From contig NZ_FQWY01000012.1 of NCBI RefSeq assembly GCF_900129805.1, positions 1-55,939 on the forward strand: DNA of 55,939 nt, given 5' to 3'. The translations under genes were made by a program, and so were the position numbers. The notes under the pieces are model-generated. The model was not told the origin of the DNA, did no database searches, and saw only the letters and a list, made by a program, of their open reading frames with translations. Positions 44,004 through 52,581 of the stretch are shown piece after piece. Source of the DNA: Thermosyntropha lipolytica DSM 11003. GTDB taxonomy: Bacteria; Bacillota; Syntrophomonadia; Syntrophomonadales; Syntrophomonadaceae. The stretch's first letter is position 1, and each line of letters opens with the position of its first letter.

Positions 44004-44699
44004 ATGCCAGGAACCAGGCTGCTTTTGAGGTATATACGCAATATAGAAGCTATAACGGAGGAAGAACAGGAAAGAATATTTAAGGCCCATGTTGCTGTAG
44101 TCGGCTGTGGAGGCCTGGGGGGATATGTGATTTCTCATTTGGCCCGTCTGGGAGTAAGAAGGATTACGGCTTTTGATCCTGATGTTTTTGCTGAACATAA
44201 CCTCAATCGCCAGCTTTTTTCCGGGCTTTCTTCTCTAGGAAGAAGCAAGGTGGAGGTTATTGAGGAAGCTTTAAGAGATATTAACCCGGAAGTGGAGTTT
44301 TATGGGTTTAAAGGAAGATTTCAGGATTTTTGGACTGATGATAGGGGGGATTACACCGTAGTAATTGATGCTCTGGATAACCTGAAGGACAGACGGGAGC
44401 TTGCAGGCTGGTGCCGGGCCAAAAAGCTGCCTTTAGTTTACGGCATGGTAGCAGGCTGGTATGGACAGGTAGGAACCCAGTTTCCGGGGGAAAATACTCT
44501 GGATAAGATTTGCCATTTAGCGGGCAAGGAAAAGGGAGTAGAAGAAAAAGAAGGGGTTTTATCCTTTGTACCGGCAATTATAGCTTCTATACAAGTAGCG
44601 GAAGCAGTTAAGATTATACTGGGACGGGGAGAACTTTTGCGCAACAAGTTTTTTTTAATTGACCTTTTAGATATGGAAACCGAGATTTTAGCATGGTAA
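44004..44699 (+). CDS. MoeB/ThiF/HesA-family adenylyltransferase
   Basis: 231 residues. Rossmann ATP-binding core with VAVVGCGGLGGYVISHLARLGV, the arginine-bearing EHNLNRQLFSG motif and VIDALDNLKDRR. It should adenylate the C-terminal Gly of the MoaD-like protein next to it, the step before sulfur loading. The zinc-binding Cys pairs of MoeB are not evident, closer to HesA forms found beside aldehyde oxidoreductases. ATG 44004 with GGAGGTGG upstream; GTG 43995 overlaps that site. Confidence 0.88.
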   Translation: MPGTRLLLRYIRNIEAITEEEQERIFKAHVAVVGCGGLGGYVISHLARLGVRRITAFDPDVFAEHNLNRQLFSGLSSLGRSKVEVIEEALRDINPEVEFYGFKGRFQDFWTDDRGDYTVVIDALDNLKDRRELAGWCRAKKLPLVYGMVAGWYGQVGTQFPGENTLDKICHLAGKEKGVEEKEGVLSFVPAIIASIQVAEAVKIILGRGELLRNKFFLIDLLDMETEILAW

Positions 44700-44704
44700 A
44701 GCTT

Positions 44705-44764
44705 TGCTACATATGTGTAACATCAGTGTTAATATAATGACAATAGTGTAGCAGTTATGTTACA
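44705..44764 (+). promoter_or_regulatory. Paired activator half-sites upstream of the sigma-54 promoter
   Basis: Site 1 is TGCTACA-TATG-TGTAACA (44705-44722), an inverted repeat. Site 2 is TGTAGCA-GTTA-TGTTACA (44747-44764), the same half-sites in the opposite order. Their centres are 42 nt apart, about four helical turns. They lie 55-115 nt before the -24 element, where enhancer-binding proteins normally bind. Between them GTGTTAA-TATA-ATGACAA (44726-44743) resembles a Rex operator (11 of 14 half-site bases). Confidence 0.65.
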
Positions 44765-44790
44765 CAGCGGTGATGATAAATGCCGGTTTT

Positions 44791-44814
44791 AAGGCGCTTT
44801 TAGCGCCTTTTTTT
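44791..44814 (+). terminator. Terminator of the MoaD-MoeB unit
   Basis: 8-bp stem AAGGCGCT (44791-44798) / AGCGCCTT (44802-44809), loop TTT, T-run 44808-44814. It insulates the operon that follows. Confidence 0.85.
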
Positions 44815-44816
44815 AT

Positions 44817-44832
44817 TGGCATAAAATTTGCA
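44817..44832 (+). promoter_or_regulatory. Sigma-54 promoter of the aldehyde oxidoreductase operon
   Basis: TGGCATAAAATTTGCA matches the sigma-54 consensus TGGCAC-N5-TTGCA except C to T at the sixth base; GG and GC are exactly spaced. It lies after a terminator and before the polyferredoxin gene, and an AAA+ sigma-54 activator is encoded in the same operon. Confidence 0.85.
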
Positions 44833-44944
44833 ATAGATCATATTTTGAAAATAGGTGCGGACCTATTAGCCTCGATAAAGAGGGTTATAAAAAAGAGTAA
44901 GGGAGGGAGTAAACTGTCTTGCCTTGGGGTAGGACAGGAGGAGT

Positions 44945-45424
44945 ATGGGAAAAATACTTTATGTACAACCAGAAAAATGTACTGGCTGTCGTACCTGCGA
45001 ACTTACCTGTTCTTTTTTGCACACCGGGGAGTTTAATCCTTTGCGTTCCCGCATAAGTGTAGTGAGCTTTGAAAAAGAAGGTTTTTTCTACCCGGCAGTA
45101 TGCCAGCAGTGCAGCCCGGCTCCTTGTATGATGGTGTGTCCGACAGGAGCTATATCTCGCAATGCATCTACAGGAGCCATGGAAGTAAATCATGAAATAT
45201 GCATCCGCTGCAAGATGTGTATGATAGCTTGTCCTTTTGGTGCCACTTTTTATGATGAACGGGCTAACCAGATTATCAAGTGTGATTTATGTGGAGGAGA
45301 TCCAGCTTGTGTAAAAATGTGCCGGGGAGAAGCTTTGAGTTTTAGCAGTTTAAATCCGGCGGTAGGCAGCAAGAAACGGGCGGCAGCAGCTAAGATTAAA
45401 GAAGTTTTAGAGGAGGTAAGGTAA
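44945..45424 (+). CDS. Four-cluster ferredoxin, electron-transfer subunit of the aldehyde oxidoreductase
   Basis: 159 residues with 16 Cys in four [4Fe-4S] motifs: [37 protein letters not shown] and [14 protein letters not shown]. This is the DmsB/HycB-type arrangement; a similar four-cluster subunit accompanies the tungsten enzyme in multi-subunit aldehyde oxidoreductases. It should relay electrons from the catalytic subunit. GGAGGAGT precedes the ATG, and the next gene begins 2 nt after its stop. Confidence 0.93.
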   Translation: MGKILYVQPEKCTGCRTCELTCSFLHTGEFNPLRSRISVVSFEKEGFFYPAVCQQCSPAPCMMVCPTGAISRNASTGAMEVNHEICIRCKMCMIACPFGATFYDERANQIIKCDLCGGDPACVKMCRGEALSFSSLNPAVGSKKRAAAAKIKEVLEEVR

Positions 45425-45426
45425 AG

Positions 45427-47226
45427 ATGTACGGATGGATGGGAAAAGTTTTAAGGGTTAATCTTACATCAGGTACCATCACTAAGGAAGACCTTAATCC
45501 TGAGCTGCTGCACAACTATATAGGAGCGCGCGGATTGGGGACCAAGATTTTCTGTGATGAAGTAGATCCGAAGGTAGAACCTTTAAGTGAAGAGAATAAG
45601 GTTATATTTATGACGGGACCTTTGACTGGTACCCTGGCCAGTTCGGGTAGCCGTTATAATGTAGTTACCAAAGGGGTTTTAAACGGTACTATTGCTGCTT
45701 CCAATTCAGGAGGAAGTTTTGGGCCAGAATTAAAATATGCCGGTTATGATGGCGTAATTATCGAAGGTAAAGCTAAAGAGCCTGTGTACCTCTGGATAAA
45801 TGATGAACATGTAGAATTGAGGAGTGCATCTCACCTGTGGGGGGCTGATGTGGTAACTACGGTTGATACGATAAAGGGAGAAACGGATGAAGAAGCTAAA
45901 GTAGCTTGTATAGGGCCGGCAGGAGAAAATCTGGTCAAATTTGCCTGCATAATGAATGAGTATAATAGAGCAGCTGGACGCTCCGGTGTAGGTGCGGTAT
46001 TAGGTTTTAAACAGCTTAAGGCCATAGCGGTAAGGGGAACGGGAGGAATCAAAGTAGCAGATCGCGAAGGATTTAAAAATGCCGCCCTGGATGCCAGAAA
46101 GAAACTGAAAGAACATCCGGTAACCGGCAGTGGTCTTGCCGCTTATGGTACCAATGTGCTTATAAATATTCTCAATGAGCATGGTGGACTTCCCGTTAAG
46201 AACTTCAGCGAGGCAGCTGTATTTCCTAATGCGGAGAAGATATCAGGAGAATACCAGGCGGAAAAATATCTGGTACGCAATAAAGGATGTTTTGGCTGTT
46301 CTATAGCTTGTGGGCGGGTTACCCGCATCAAGGAAGGGCCTTTCAAGAGCTTGGGGGAAGGACCGGAATATGAAGCTACCTGGGCTTTTGGAGCTAATCT
46401 GGGAATTGATGATTTTGAGGCCATAAGTAAAGCTAATTTTCTCTGTAATGAACTAGGCCTTGATCCTATAACCATGGGAGGAACTTTAGCCTGTGCCGTA
46501 GAGATGGTACAAAAGGGCATTATTCCCCGGGATAAGGCTGATTTGAACTGGGGCGACGGAGCTATGCTGGTGGAGATGGTAAGAAAGACAGCCTACCGGG
46601 AAGGTTTTGGCGATGAACTGGCAGAAGGTTCTTATCGCCTGGCTGAAAAATATGGACATCCGGAATTTTCTATGACGGTTAAAAAACAGGAGCTTCCTGC
46701 TTATGATCCCCGGGGACAGCAGGGGATCGGCCTGGAATATGCTACCTCTAACCGGGGAGGATGTCATGTAAGAGGCTATATGACTTCGCCTGAGGTTTTA
46801 GGAGTACCGGAAAAGGTCGATCCTGATGCTACTGAAGGCAAACCAGAACTGCTTAAGCTGTTCCAGGATTTGACCGCCCTGGTTGATTCAGCAGGGATTT
46901 GCCTGTTTACAACTTTTGGCATCGGTCTTCCCGAAATCGCCGAGCAGCTCAGAACGGCTACCGGACTTAATATAAGTGATGAAGAATACTTAAAAGCCGG
47001 TGAGCGTATCTGGAATCTGGAACGGCTTTTTAACCTTAAGGCAGGCTTCAGCAAGAAAGATGATACCCTGCCGGAAAGACTGCTTAAGGAGCCGATGAAG
47101 GGCGGGCCTCATGCCGGAAATGTAGTTAAGCTGGATATTATGCTGCCGATTTATTACCAAGTGCGCGGTTGGGATGAAAACGGAGTACCTACCGAAGAAA
47201 AACTTAAAGAATTAGGCTTAGCTTAA
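45427..47226 (+). CDS. Tungsten-containing aldehyde:ferredoxin oxidoreductase family enzyme
   Basis: 599 residues. [16 protein letters not shown] start, N-terminal AOR domain with [18 protein letters not shown] and [18 protein letters not shown], and the [4Fe-4S] ligands [10 protein letters not shown] followed by a distal Cys in DSAGICLF. Family members carry a bis-pyranopterin tungsten site and oxidise aldehydes to acids with low-potential electrons, or reduce acids. The substrate cannot be told. The partner genes suggest electrons pass to ferredoxin and/or NAD. Confidence 0.95.
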   Translation: MYGWMGKVLRVNLTSGTITKEDLNPELLHNYIGARGLGTKIFCDEVDPKVEPLSEENKVIFMTGPLTGTLASSGSRYNVVTKGVLNGTIAASNSGGSFGPELKYAGYDGVIIEGKAKEPVYLWINDEHVELRSASHLWGADVVTTVDTIKGETDEEAKVACIGPAGENLVKFACIMNEYNRAAGRSGVGAVLGFKQLKAIAVRGTGGIKVADREGFKNAALDARKKLKEHPVTGSGLAAYGTNVLINILNEHGGLPVKNFSEAAVFPNAEKISGEYQAEKYLVRNKGCFGCSIACGRVTRIKEGPFKSLGEGPEYEATWAFGANLGIDDFEAISKANFLCNELGLDPITMGGTLACAVEMVQKGIIPRDKADLNWGDGAMLVEMVRKTAYREGFGDELAEGSYRLAEKYGHPEFSMTVKKQELPAYDPRGQQGIGLEYATSNRGGCHVRGYMTSPEVLGVPEKVDPDATEGKPELLKLFQDLTALVDSAGICLFTTFGIGLPEIAEQLRTATGLNISDEEYLKAGERIWNLERLFNLKAGFSKKDDTLPERLLKEPMKGGPHAGNVVKLDIMLPIYYQVRGWDENGVPTEEKLKELGLA

Positions 47227-47247
47227 GGTTAAGTTTGCCGTGGGCAT

Positions 47248-47299
47248 AAAAGAAGCCTTTCCTGTTAGGGGGGATTGTCTCTTCTGGGAAGGCTTCTTT
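47248..47299 (+). terminator. Partial terminator or attenuator between aldehyde oxidoreductase and nuoE
   Basis: AAAGAAGCCTTTCC (47248-47261) can pair with GGAAGGCTTCTTT (47287-47299) with one bulge; the following T-run is broken (GTTATGCTTTTTA). It may lower expression of the downstream diaphorase genes relative to the catalytic subunit. Confidence 0.5.
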
Positions 47300-47336
47300 G
47301 TTATGCTTTTTACAACTTTATTTGAGGAGGATTTTT

Positions 47337-47840
47337 ATGCCGGAGATTATAGATGCAACTGCTATAGAAAAAGCATGTAAAGAAATATTAGACCATTATG
47401 CACCGGAACCGCGTTATATCCTTGCTATTATGCAGGATATGCAGAAGAGGTTTAATTATCTCCCACCGCAAGGGCTTAAAATGCTGGCTAGCTATACGGG
47501 GGTTCCGTTTAGTCAGGTATATGCTATGGCTTCTTTTTATAAGGCCTTCAGCCTCAAACCTAAAGGGCGTTATATAATAAAGGTTTGTGATGGAACTGCC
47601 TGTCATATAAAAGGTGCGGAAACCCTGGTAGAGCAGATTTATAAATATTTGCAGATAAGGCCGGGGGAGACTACCCGGGATGGCAGTTTTTCTCTGGAAA
47701 CCGTAAATTGTCTGGGAGCCTGTGCTCTAGCTCCGGTAATGGTGATAAATGAGAAGGTTTATGGTAAGGTTACCCCTGCAGATATAGAGAGAATTATCAA
47801 GGAATATGGAGGCTGGGCTGATGAAGGAAAACAATGTTAA
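47337..47840 (+). CDS. nuoE: NuoE-like [2Fe-2S] subunit
   Basis: 167 residues. Thioredoxin-like ferredoxin with C-x4-C (CDGTAC) and C-x3-C (CLGAC) binding one [2Fe-2S] cluster, as in NuoE, HndA and HydC. Works with NuoF. ATG 47337 is chosen for GAGGAGG 8 nt upstream. Its end overlaps the start of the nuoF-like gene by 20 nt. Confidence 0.95.
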   Translation: MPEIIDATAIEKACKEILDHYAPEPRYILAIMQDMQKRFNYLPPQGLKMLASYTGVPFSQVYAMASFYKAFSLKPKGRYIIKVCDGTACHIKGAETLVEQIYKYLQIRPGETTRDGSFSLETVNCLGACALAPVMVINEKVYGKVTPADIERIIKEYGGWADEGKQC

Positions 47841-49635
47841 GGAAAAAGGCTGTACCAAAATAATGGTGTGTTGCGGAACAGGTTGTACAGCTAACGGGGC
47901 GCGGCAAGTTTTGGCTCGTTTGGAGGAAAAACTTAGAGGAAATAAGAATTTTGAAGTGGTACCAGTATTAAAGGCTACGGGATGTAATGGATGGTGTGAA
48001 AAAGGACCGCTGGTAAAGATTATGCCTGAGGATATTACCTACTGTCAGGTGAAGGCAGAAGATGTAGATGAGATAATAGAAAAAACTTTGCTGCGAGGGG
48101 AAAAGATAAAGCGGCTTTTGTATCGCGATCCCCAAACCAAAGAGTTTTTAGTATCTTTGCATCAGACTGATTTTTATCGCAAACAGAAAAAAATAGCTTT
48201 GCGCAATATCGGGGAAATAGATCCAGCTTCGATAGATGATTATATAGAGAGGGATGGCTATAAGGCTTTGGAAAAAGCCTTGAAGTATATGACGCCTGAT
48301 GAAGTCCTGGAAGAAGTTATTAAATCGGGCTTAAGAGGAAGAGGGGGAGGAGGTTTTCCGACCGGGCGCAAGTGGCAGGCTTGTAAAAAAGTACCCCGTT
48401 TCCCCAAATATATTATCTGCAACGGAGATGAAGGAGATCCGGGAGCCTTTATGGACCGCAGCATAATGGAAGGAGATCCGCATACTATCATTGAAGGGAT
48501 GCTTATATGTGCTTATGTACTGCAGGCTGAAAAAGGCTTCATTTATGTAAGAGATGAATATGACCTGGCTGTCAAACATTTGACCCAGGCTATTTTAGAT
48601 GCACGCCGATGTGGATTTTTAGGGAAAAATATTTTGGGAAGTTCCCTTTCGTTTGATATAGAGCTGGTAAGGGGCGGGGGAGCTTTTGTATGTGGTGAGG
48701 AAACCGCACTGATAAAGTCCATTGAGGGTTTCCCAGGCGAACCTCGTGATAAGTATATTTTTCCTACCGAAAGCGGATTATGGGGACAGCCTACAGTTAT
48801 CAATAATGTGGAAACCTGGGCTAATATACCGGTAATTATACTGGAAGGCGGGGAAAAATTTGCTTCTTTGGGGACGGAAGGAAGTAAGGGGACCAAGGTT
48901 TTTTCTCTGGTAGGCAAAGTGGTAAATACCGGGTTAGTAGAAGTGCCTATGGGCATAACCCTACGGGAAATAATTTATGAAATAGGTGGAGGTATACCGA
49001 ATGGCCGGCAGTTTAAAGCTGTACAGACAGGCGGGCCTTCCGGAGGCTGTATACCTGCCCAGCTTTTAGATTTAGAGATAGATTTTGATACCCTTACCCG
49101 GGAAGGATCTATGATGGGCTCAGGGGGCATTATTGTCATGGATGATACTACCTGTATGGTAGAAGTGGCCCGTTACTATACTAACTTTTTAGCTGTTGAA
49201 TCATGTGGCAAATGTACTCCCTGCCGGGAAGGCTTAAGAGCTCTTCTGGCTATACTTACCCGTATAGTAAAGGGAGAAGGAAAAATGGAAGATTTAGAGC
49301 TCTTACAGGAAATTTCTGAAGTGATGCAGGAAGCCTCGCTTTGTGCCCTGGGGCGTACGGCACCCAATCCTGTTTTATCTACCCTCAAATATTTCCAAGA
49401 TGAATATGTAGCCCATATTATTGATAGACGATGTCCAGCCGGAGTATGCCCTGAGCTGACCGTTTTTGAAATTGATGCTGAGCTGTGTACCGGTTGCACT
49501 CTTTGCCAGAAAAATTGTCCGGTTGATGCTATTACCGGTGAAGCTAAAAAAGCGCATATCATCCAGCAGGATAAATGCATACGGTGTGGTGAGTGTTATC
49601 GCAGCTGCCGTTTTAGAGCGGTTAAGGTAAAGTAG
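47821..49635 (+). CDS. nuoF: NuoF-like NADH-binding diaphorase subunit with extra clusters
   Basis: 604 residues. N-terminal thioredoxin-like [2Fe-2S] domain (about 15-100, CCGTGC and CNGWC), the NuoF core with GRGGGGFPTGRKW (NADH/FMN), the ISC motif ESCGKCTPCREG, and a C-terminal pair of [4Fe-4S] motifs (CTGCTLCQKNCP and CIRCGECYRSC). This build is that of HydB and HndC, the NADH-side subunits of NADH/ferredoxin-linked enzymes. ATG 47821 has GGAGG 8 nt upstream; ATG 47806 overlaps nuoE further and lacks one. Confidence 0.96.
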   Translation: MKENNVKEKGCTKIMVCCGTGCTANGARQVLARLEEKLRGNKNFEVVPVLKATGCNGWCEKGPLVKIMPEDITYCQVKAEDVDEIIEKTLLRGEKIKRLLYRDPQTKEFLVSLHQTDFYRKQKKIALRNIGEIDPASIDDYIERDGYKALEKALKYMTPDEVLEEVIKSGLRGRGGGGFPTGRKWQACKKVPRFPKYIICNGDEGDPGAFMDRSIMEGDPHTIIEGMLICAYVLQAEKGFIYVRDEYDLAVKHLTQAILDARRCGFLGKNILGSSLSFDIELVRGGGAFVCGEETALIKSIEGFPGEPRDKYIFPTESGLWGQPTVINNVETWANIPVIILEGGEKFASLGTEGSKGTKVFSLVGKVVNTGLVEVPMGITLREIIYEIGGGIPNGRQFKAVQTGGPSGGCIPAQLLDLEIDFDTLTREGSMMGSGGIIVMDDTTCMVEVARYYTNFLAVESCGKCTPCREGLRALLAILTRIVKGEGKMEDLELLQEISEVMQEASLCALGRTAPNPVLSTLKYFQDEYVAHIIDRRCPAGVCPELTVFEIDAELCTGCTLCQKNCPVDAITGEAKKAHIIQQDKCIRCGECYRSCRFRAVKVK

Positions 49636-49650
49636 AGGAGGCGTTGGGAG

Positions 49651-50388
49651 TTGAAGCTGATAATTGATGGCAGGGAAGTCAGTGCTTATCCTGGAGAGAC
49701 TATTTTAGAGGTGTGTCGCCGGGAAAATATATTTATACCTACTTTGTGTTATCATCCGGCTTTTAAAGGGCAGGGGGTATGCCGCATGTGTATGGTAGAA
49801 CTGGAGGATGAAAATGGGAATAGGCGCATGGTAGCCTCCTGCACTTATCCGGTACAAGAAGGTTTGAAGATTGTTACTTTTTCCGCCAAGATCGATAAAG
49901 TTAGAAAAAACATAATAAGGCTTTTGGCCAGCCGGGCAAAGGGGAGTGATTATATACAGGATTTAGCAGGACAATATGGAGTAGAGCCTCTGGATTTACC
50001 GGGATTAGACAATGAAAAATGCATACTTTGCCGTCTTTGTGTTAATGCCTGTAAACTGATGGGGAGTTCGGTTTTAGCTGCTGTTTGGCGGGGAATTGAC
50101 AAGAAAATAAGCACTCCTTATGAAGAAGCTGCTGAGGAATGTATCGGCTGTGCTGCCTGTTATGAGGTATGCCCTACTGGAGCTATAGAGATGAAAGAAG
50201 AAAACGGGCAAAGAATTATATGGAACAAAGTTTTTAATCTGGTTTTATGTCAGCACTGTGGTAAAGCTTATGCCACGGAAGAGCAGATAGCTCTGGTGGA
50301 ACGTAAGACGGGGATTTCTTTGCCTGCTCTTTGTGAAGCTTGCCGTTCCCAAAACCTGGCAGGCAGGTTGAAAAATTTCTCGGGTTGA
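49651..50388 (+). CDS. HndD/NuoG N-terminal-like iron-sulfur subunit
   Basis: 245 residues. Corresponds to the front part of HndD/HydA without the hydrogen cluster: [2Fe-2S] domain (CYHPAFKGQGVCRMC), then two [4Fe-4S] motifs (CILCRLCVNACK, CIGCAACYEVCP). The His-ligated cluster between them is absent. At the end is an additional pair CQHC…CEAC like a zinc ribbon or rubredoxin knuckle. It probably bridges the diaphorase to the polyferredoxin or the oxidoreductase. TTG start after GGAGGCGTTGGG. Confidence 0.88.
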   Translation: MKLIIDGREVSAYPGETILEVCRRENIFIPTLCYHPAFKGQGVCRMCMVELEDENGNRRMVASCTYPVQEGLKIVTFSAKIDKVRKNIIRLLASRAKGSDYIQDLAGQYGVEPLDLPGLDNEKCILCRLCVNACKLMGSSVLAAVWRGIDKKISTPYEEAAEECIGCAACYEVCPTGAIEMKEENGQRIIWNKVFNLVLCQHCGKAYATEEQIALVERKTGISLPALCEACRSQNLAGRLKNFSG

Positions 50389-50455
50389 GATAGAGAGGCA
50401 ATTTGCCAAGAAATTTTTCGATTAGTAATAGTTTTAAAATTTAGAACCATTTCCC

Positions 50456-50485
50456 AAGCCGGCCTTACAATAAGGCTGGCTTTTT
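50456..50485 (+). terminator. Terminator of the aldehyde oxidoreductase operon
   Basis: 12-bp stem AAGCCGGCCTTA (50456-50467) / TAAGGCTGGCTT (50471-50482), one G-T pair, loop CAA, T-run to 50485. Readthrough or a separate promoter is needed for the activator gene. Confidence 0.85.
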
Positions 50486-50551
50486 ATGTTATCATTTAAA
50501 TTAGGGCTTGCTTTTTAAATCCTGAAGGCAGGATTTAAGGAGGGAATAATA

Positions 50552-52558
50552 ATGGAAGAAGTAAGGAAAGCCTGGGAAAATTTTATTCTGACAGGCCAAT
50601 TAGATGTCGCCAAAGTGCGCAAGGAAATCGGGGAATCCTGGCTAAGATGCTATAAAAATAAGGTTGATCCTGTTAGTGAACATACCCTGCCGCTTATCAG
50701 CCGTGAAAAGATAGAAAGTATAAAAAAGAAAAAAGCCGGGCTTTTAAAACTGGCTGTTCCTTTAATGCAAAAGCTTTATGCACTGGTAGCTGGTTCAGGA
50801 TTTATCGTGGTTTTAACCGATGAAAATGGATATATACTGGAAGCGCTAGGGGATAGCGATATTATATCGAAGATAGATGAGCTTTTAGTTCCAGGTACCT
50901 GCTGGGCAGAAGAGTTTGCTGGTACTAATGCTATAGGGACAGTTATAAAAATGGGAAAACCTCTGCAGGTTTCTGGACCGGAACATTACTGTTCTTTTCT
51001 GCACGGCTGGACCTGTTCAGGAGCACCGATCAGAGGGGAAAATGGCGAACTTATCGGGGTTTTAGATATTTCCGGGCCTTCTGCCCTGACCCATATACAT
51101 ACCTTAGGCATGGTAGTAGCTACAGCGGAAGCTATTATGTCTAATATGAGGATAGAAAAAAAGAACTGGGAACTTAAAGTGGTCAATAAACAGATGCAGG
51201 ATGTCTTTATTAATATGTCTGATGGGGTAATATTTCTGGAAAGGGATGGAAGGATAGGACATGCCAATCCTGCTGCGGAGAAGATTTTTAAAAAAGGTAG
51301 CTCAGCCCTTAAAGGAAGTTTTATTGGCGATTTAATCACTTTTCCTCGCGAGGTAGCCGATGCTCTGGAAAAGGGGGAAATGCGCGAGCACAGTGATATA
51401 GAAGTTACGGTGAAGAATTCTCATGAAGACATAAATTGCATTGCCTCCACTATTATGGTTCGCAATGAAAAAGGCGAGATAACCGGTACGCTTATGATAA
51501 TAAATCCGGTAAAAAGGATAAAAAAGCTGGTAAACAGGTTCAGCGGGGCCCATGCTACTTTTTCCTTTGAGGATATTATAGGCAAAGATCCCAGGTTTTT
51601 GGAAGCAGTTAAAATTGCCCGCATGGCAGCTAATACGAACAGCAATATTCTTTTACAAGGTGAAAGCGGAACAGGCAAAGAGCTTTTTGCCCAGGCTATA
51701 CATAATGCCAGTTCACGCTGTAATGAACCTTTTATAGCTGTAAACTGTGGTGCTATACCCCGGGAACTTCTGGGCAGTGAGCTTTTTGGCTATGTGGAAG
51801 GAGCCTTCACTGGTGCCTGCAAAGGGGGAAGGCCGGGAAAGTTCGAACTGGCTTCGGGAGGAACCCTTTTTTTAGACGAGATTGGTGAGATGCCTTTGGG
51901 GAAACAGGTTGCCCTTTTAAGAGCTATTCAGGAAAAAGAGATTACCCGTTTAGGTGATGATAAGGTTATTCCCGTTGATGTACGCATAATATGTGCAACC
52001 AACAAGGATCTTTATCAAGAAGTTATGAAGGGAAACTTCAGACAGGACCTGTATTACAGGCTTAATGTCATATCTATTATACTTCCTCCTTTAAGAGAAA
52101 GGATAGCCGATATTCCTCTGCTTTTTTACCATTTTTTAGAAGATATGAGTAAAAAAATAGGTATTAAAGTGCCCGAGGTAGATAAGGAGGTTTTCGCTTA
52201 TCTTTCCAGTTACAGCTGGCCCGGCAATGTGCGGGAACTGCATAATGTAGTAGAGAGAATTTTGAATATAACCGGTGGAGAAAGGATAACTGTTTCCCAT
52301 CTGCCGGAAGAGATAACAGGCTTTCCCCTGGAAAGGAAGATAGGAAAAACGATGGGAACACTTTATGATTTAAAGCCCATGCTTTCAGTAGAGCAGGAGA
52401 GACAAAGGCATAAAAGAAATCGGGAAGGAGAAGAATACCGCGTACTTTTAAGTTTGCTGGCCAAGCATGGCGGTAATATCACCCGGGTAGCTCAGGAAAT
52501 GCAGGTATCACGCAATACTGTCTATCGCAAACTGAAAAAGTATGGTATTTTATTGTAA
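50552..52558 (+). CDS. Sigma-54-dependent AcoR-type transcriptional activator
   Basis: 668 residues. N-terminal GAF domain typical of AcoR activators (about 70-190, with LVPGTCWAEEFAGTNAIGT), a PAS domain (about 220-320), AAA+ domain with Walker A GESGTGKE and the sigma-54 contact loop GAFTGA, Walker B LFLDEIGEM, and a Fis-type helix-turn-helix at the end (ITRVAQEMQVSRNTVYRKL). The GAF domain should sense a small effector. It most likely binds the palindromes at 44.7 kb and drives the sigma-54 promoter there. AAGGAGGG precedes the ATG. Confidence 0.95.
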   Translation: MEEVRKAWENFILTGQLDVAKVRKEIGESWLRCYKNKVDPVSEHTLPLISREKIESIKKKKAGLLKLAVPLMQKLYALVAGSGFIVVLTDENGYILEALGDSDIISKIDELLVPGTCWAEEFAGTNAIGTVIKMGKPLQVSGPEHYCSFLHGWTCSGAPIRGENGELIGVLDISGPSALTHIHTLGMVVATAEAIMSNMRIEKKNWELKVVNKQMQDVFINMSDGVIFLERDGRIGHANPAAEKIFKKGSSALKGSFIGDLITFPREVADALEKGEMREHSDIEVTVKNSHEDINCIASTIMVRNEKGEITGTLMIINPVKRIKKLVNRFSGAHATFSFEDIIGKDPRFLEAVKIARMAANTNSNILLQGESGTGKELFAQAIHNASSRCNEPFIAVNCGAIPRELLGSELFGYVEGAFTGACKGGRPGKFELASGGTLFLDEIGEMPLGKQVALLRAIQEKEITRLGDDKVIPVDVRIICATNKDLYQEVMKGNFRQDLYYRLNVISIILPPLRERIADIPLLFYHFLEDMSKKIGIKVPEVDKEVFAYLSSYSWPGNVRELHNVVERILNITGGERITVSHLPEEITGFPLERKIGKTMGTLYDLKPMLSVEQERQRHKRNREGEEYRVLLSLLAKHGGNITRVAQEMQVSRNTVYRKLKKYGILL

Positions 52559-52581
52559 AAATGTACAAGGGAGAGGGGAAA

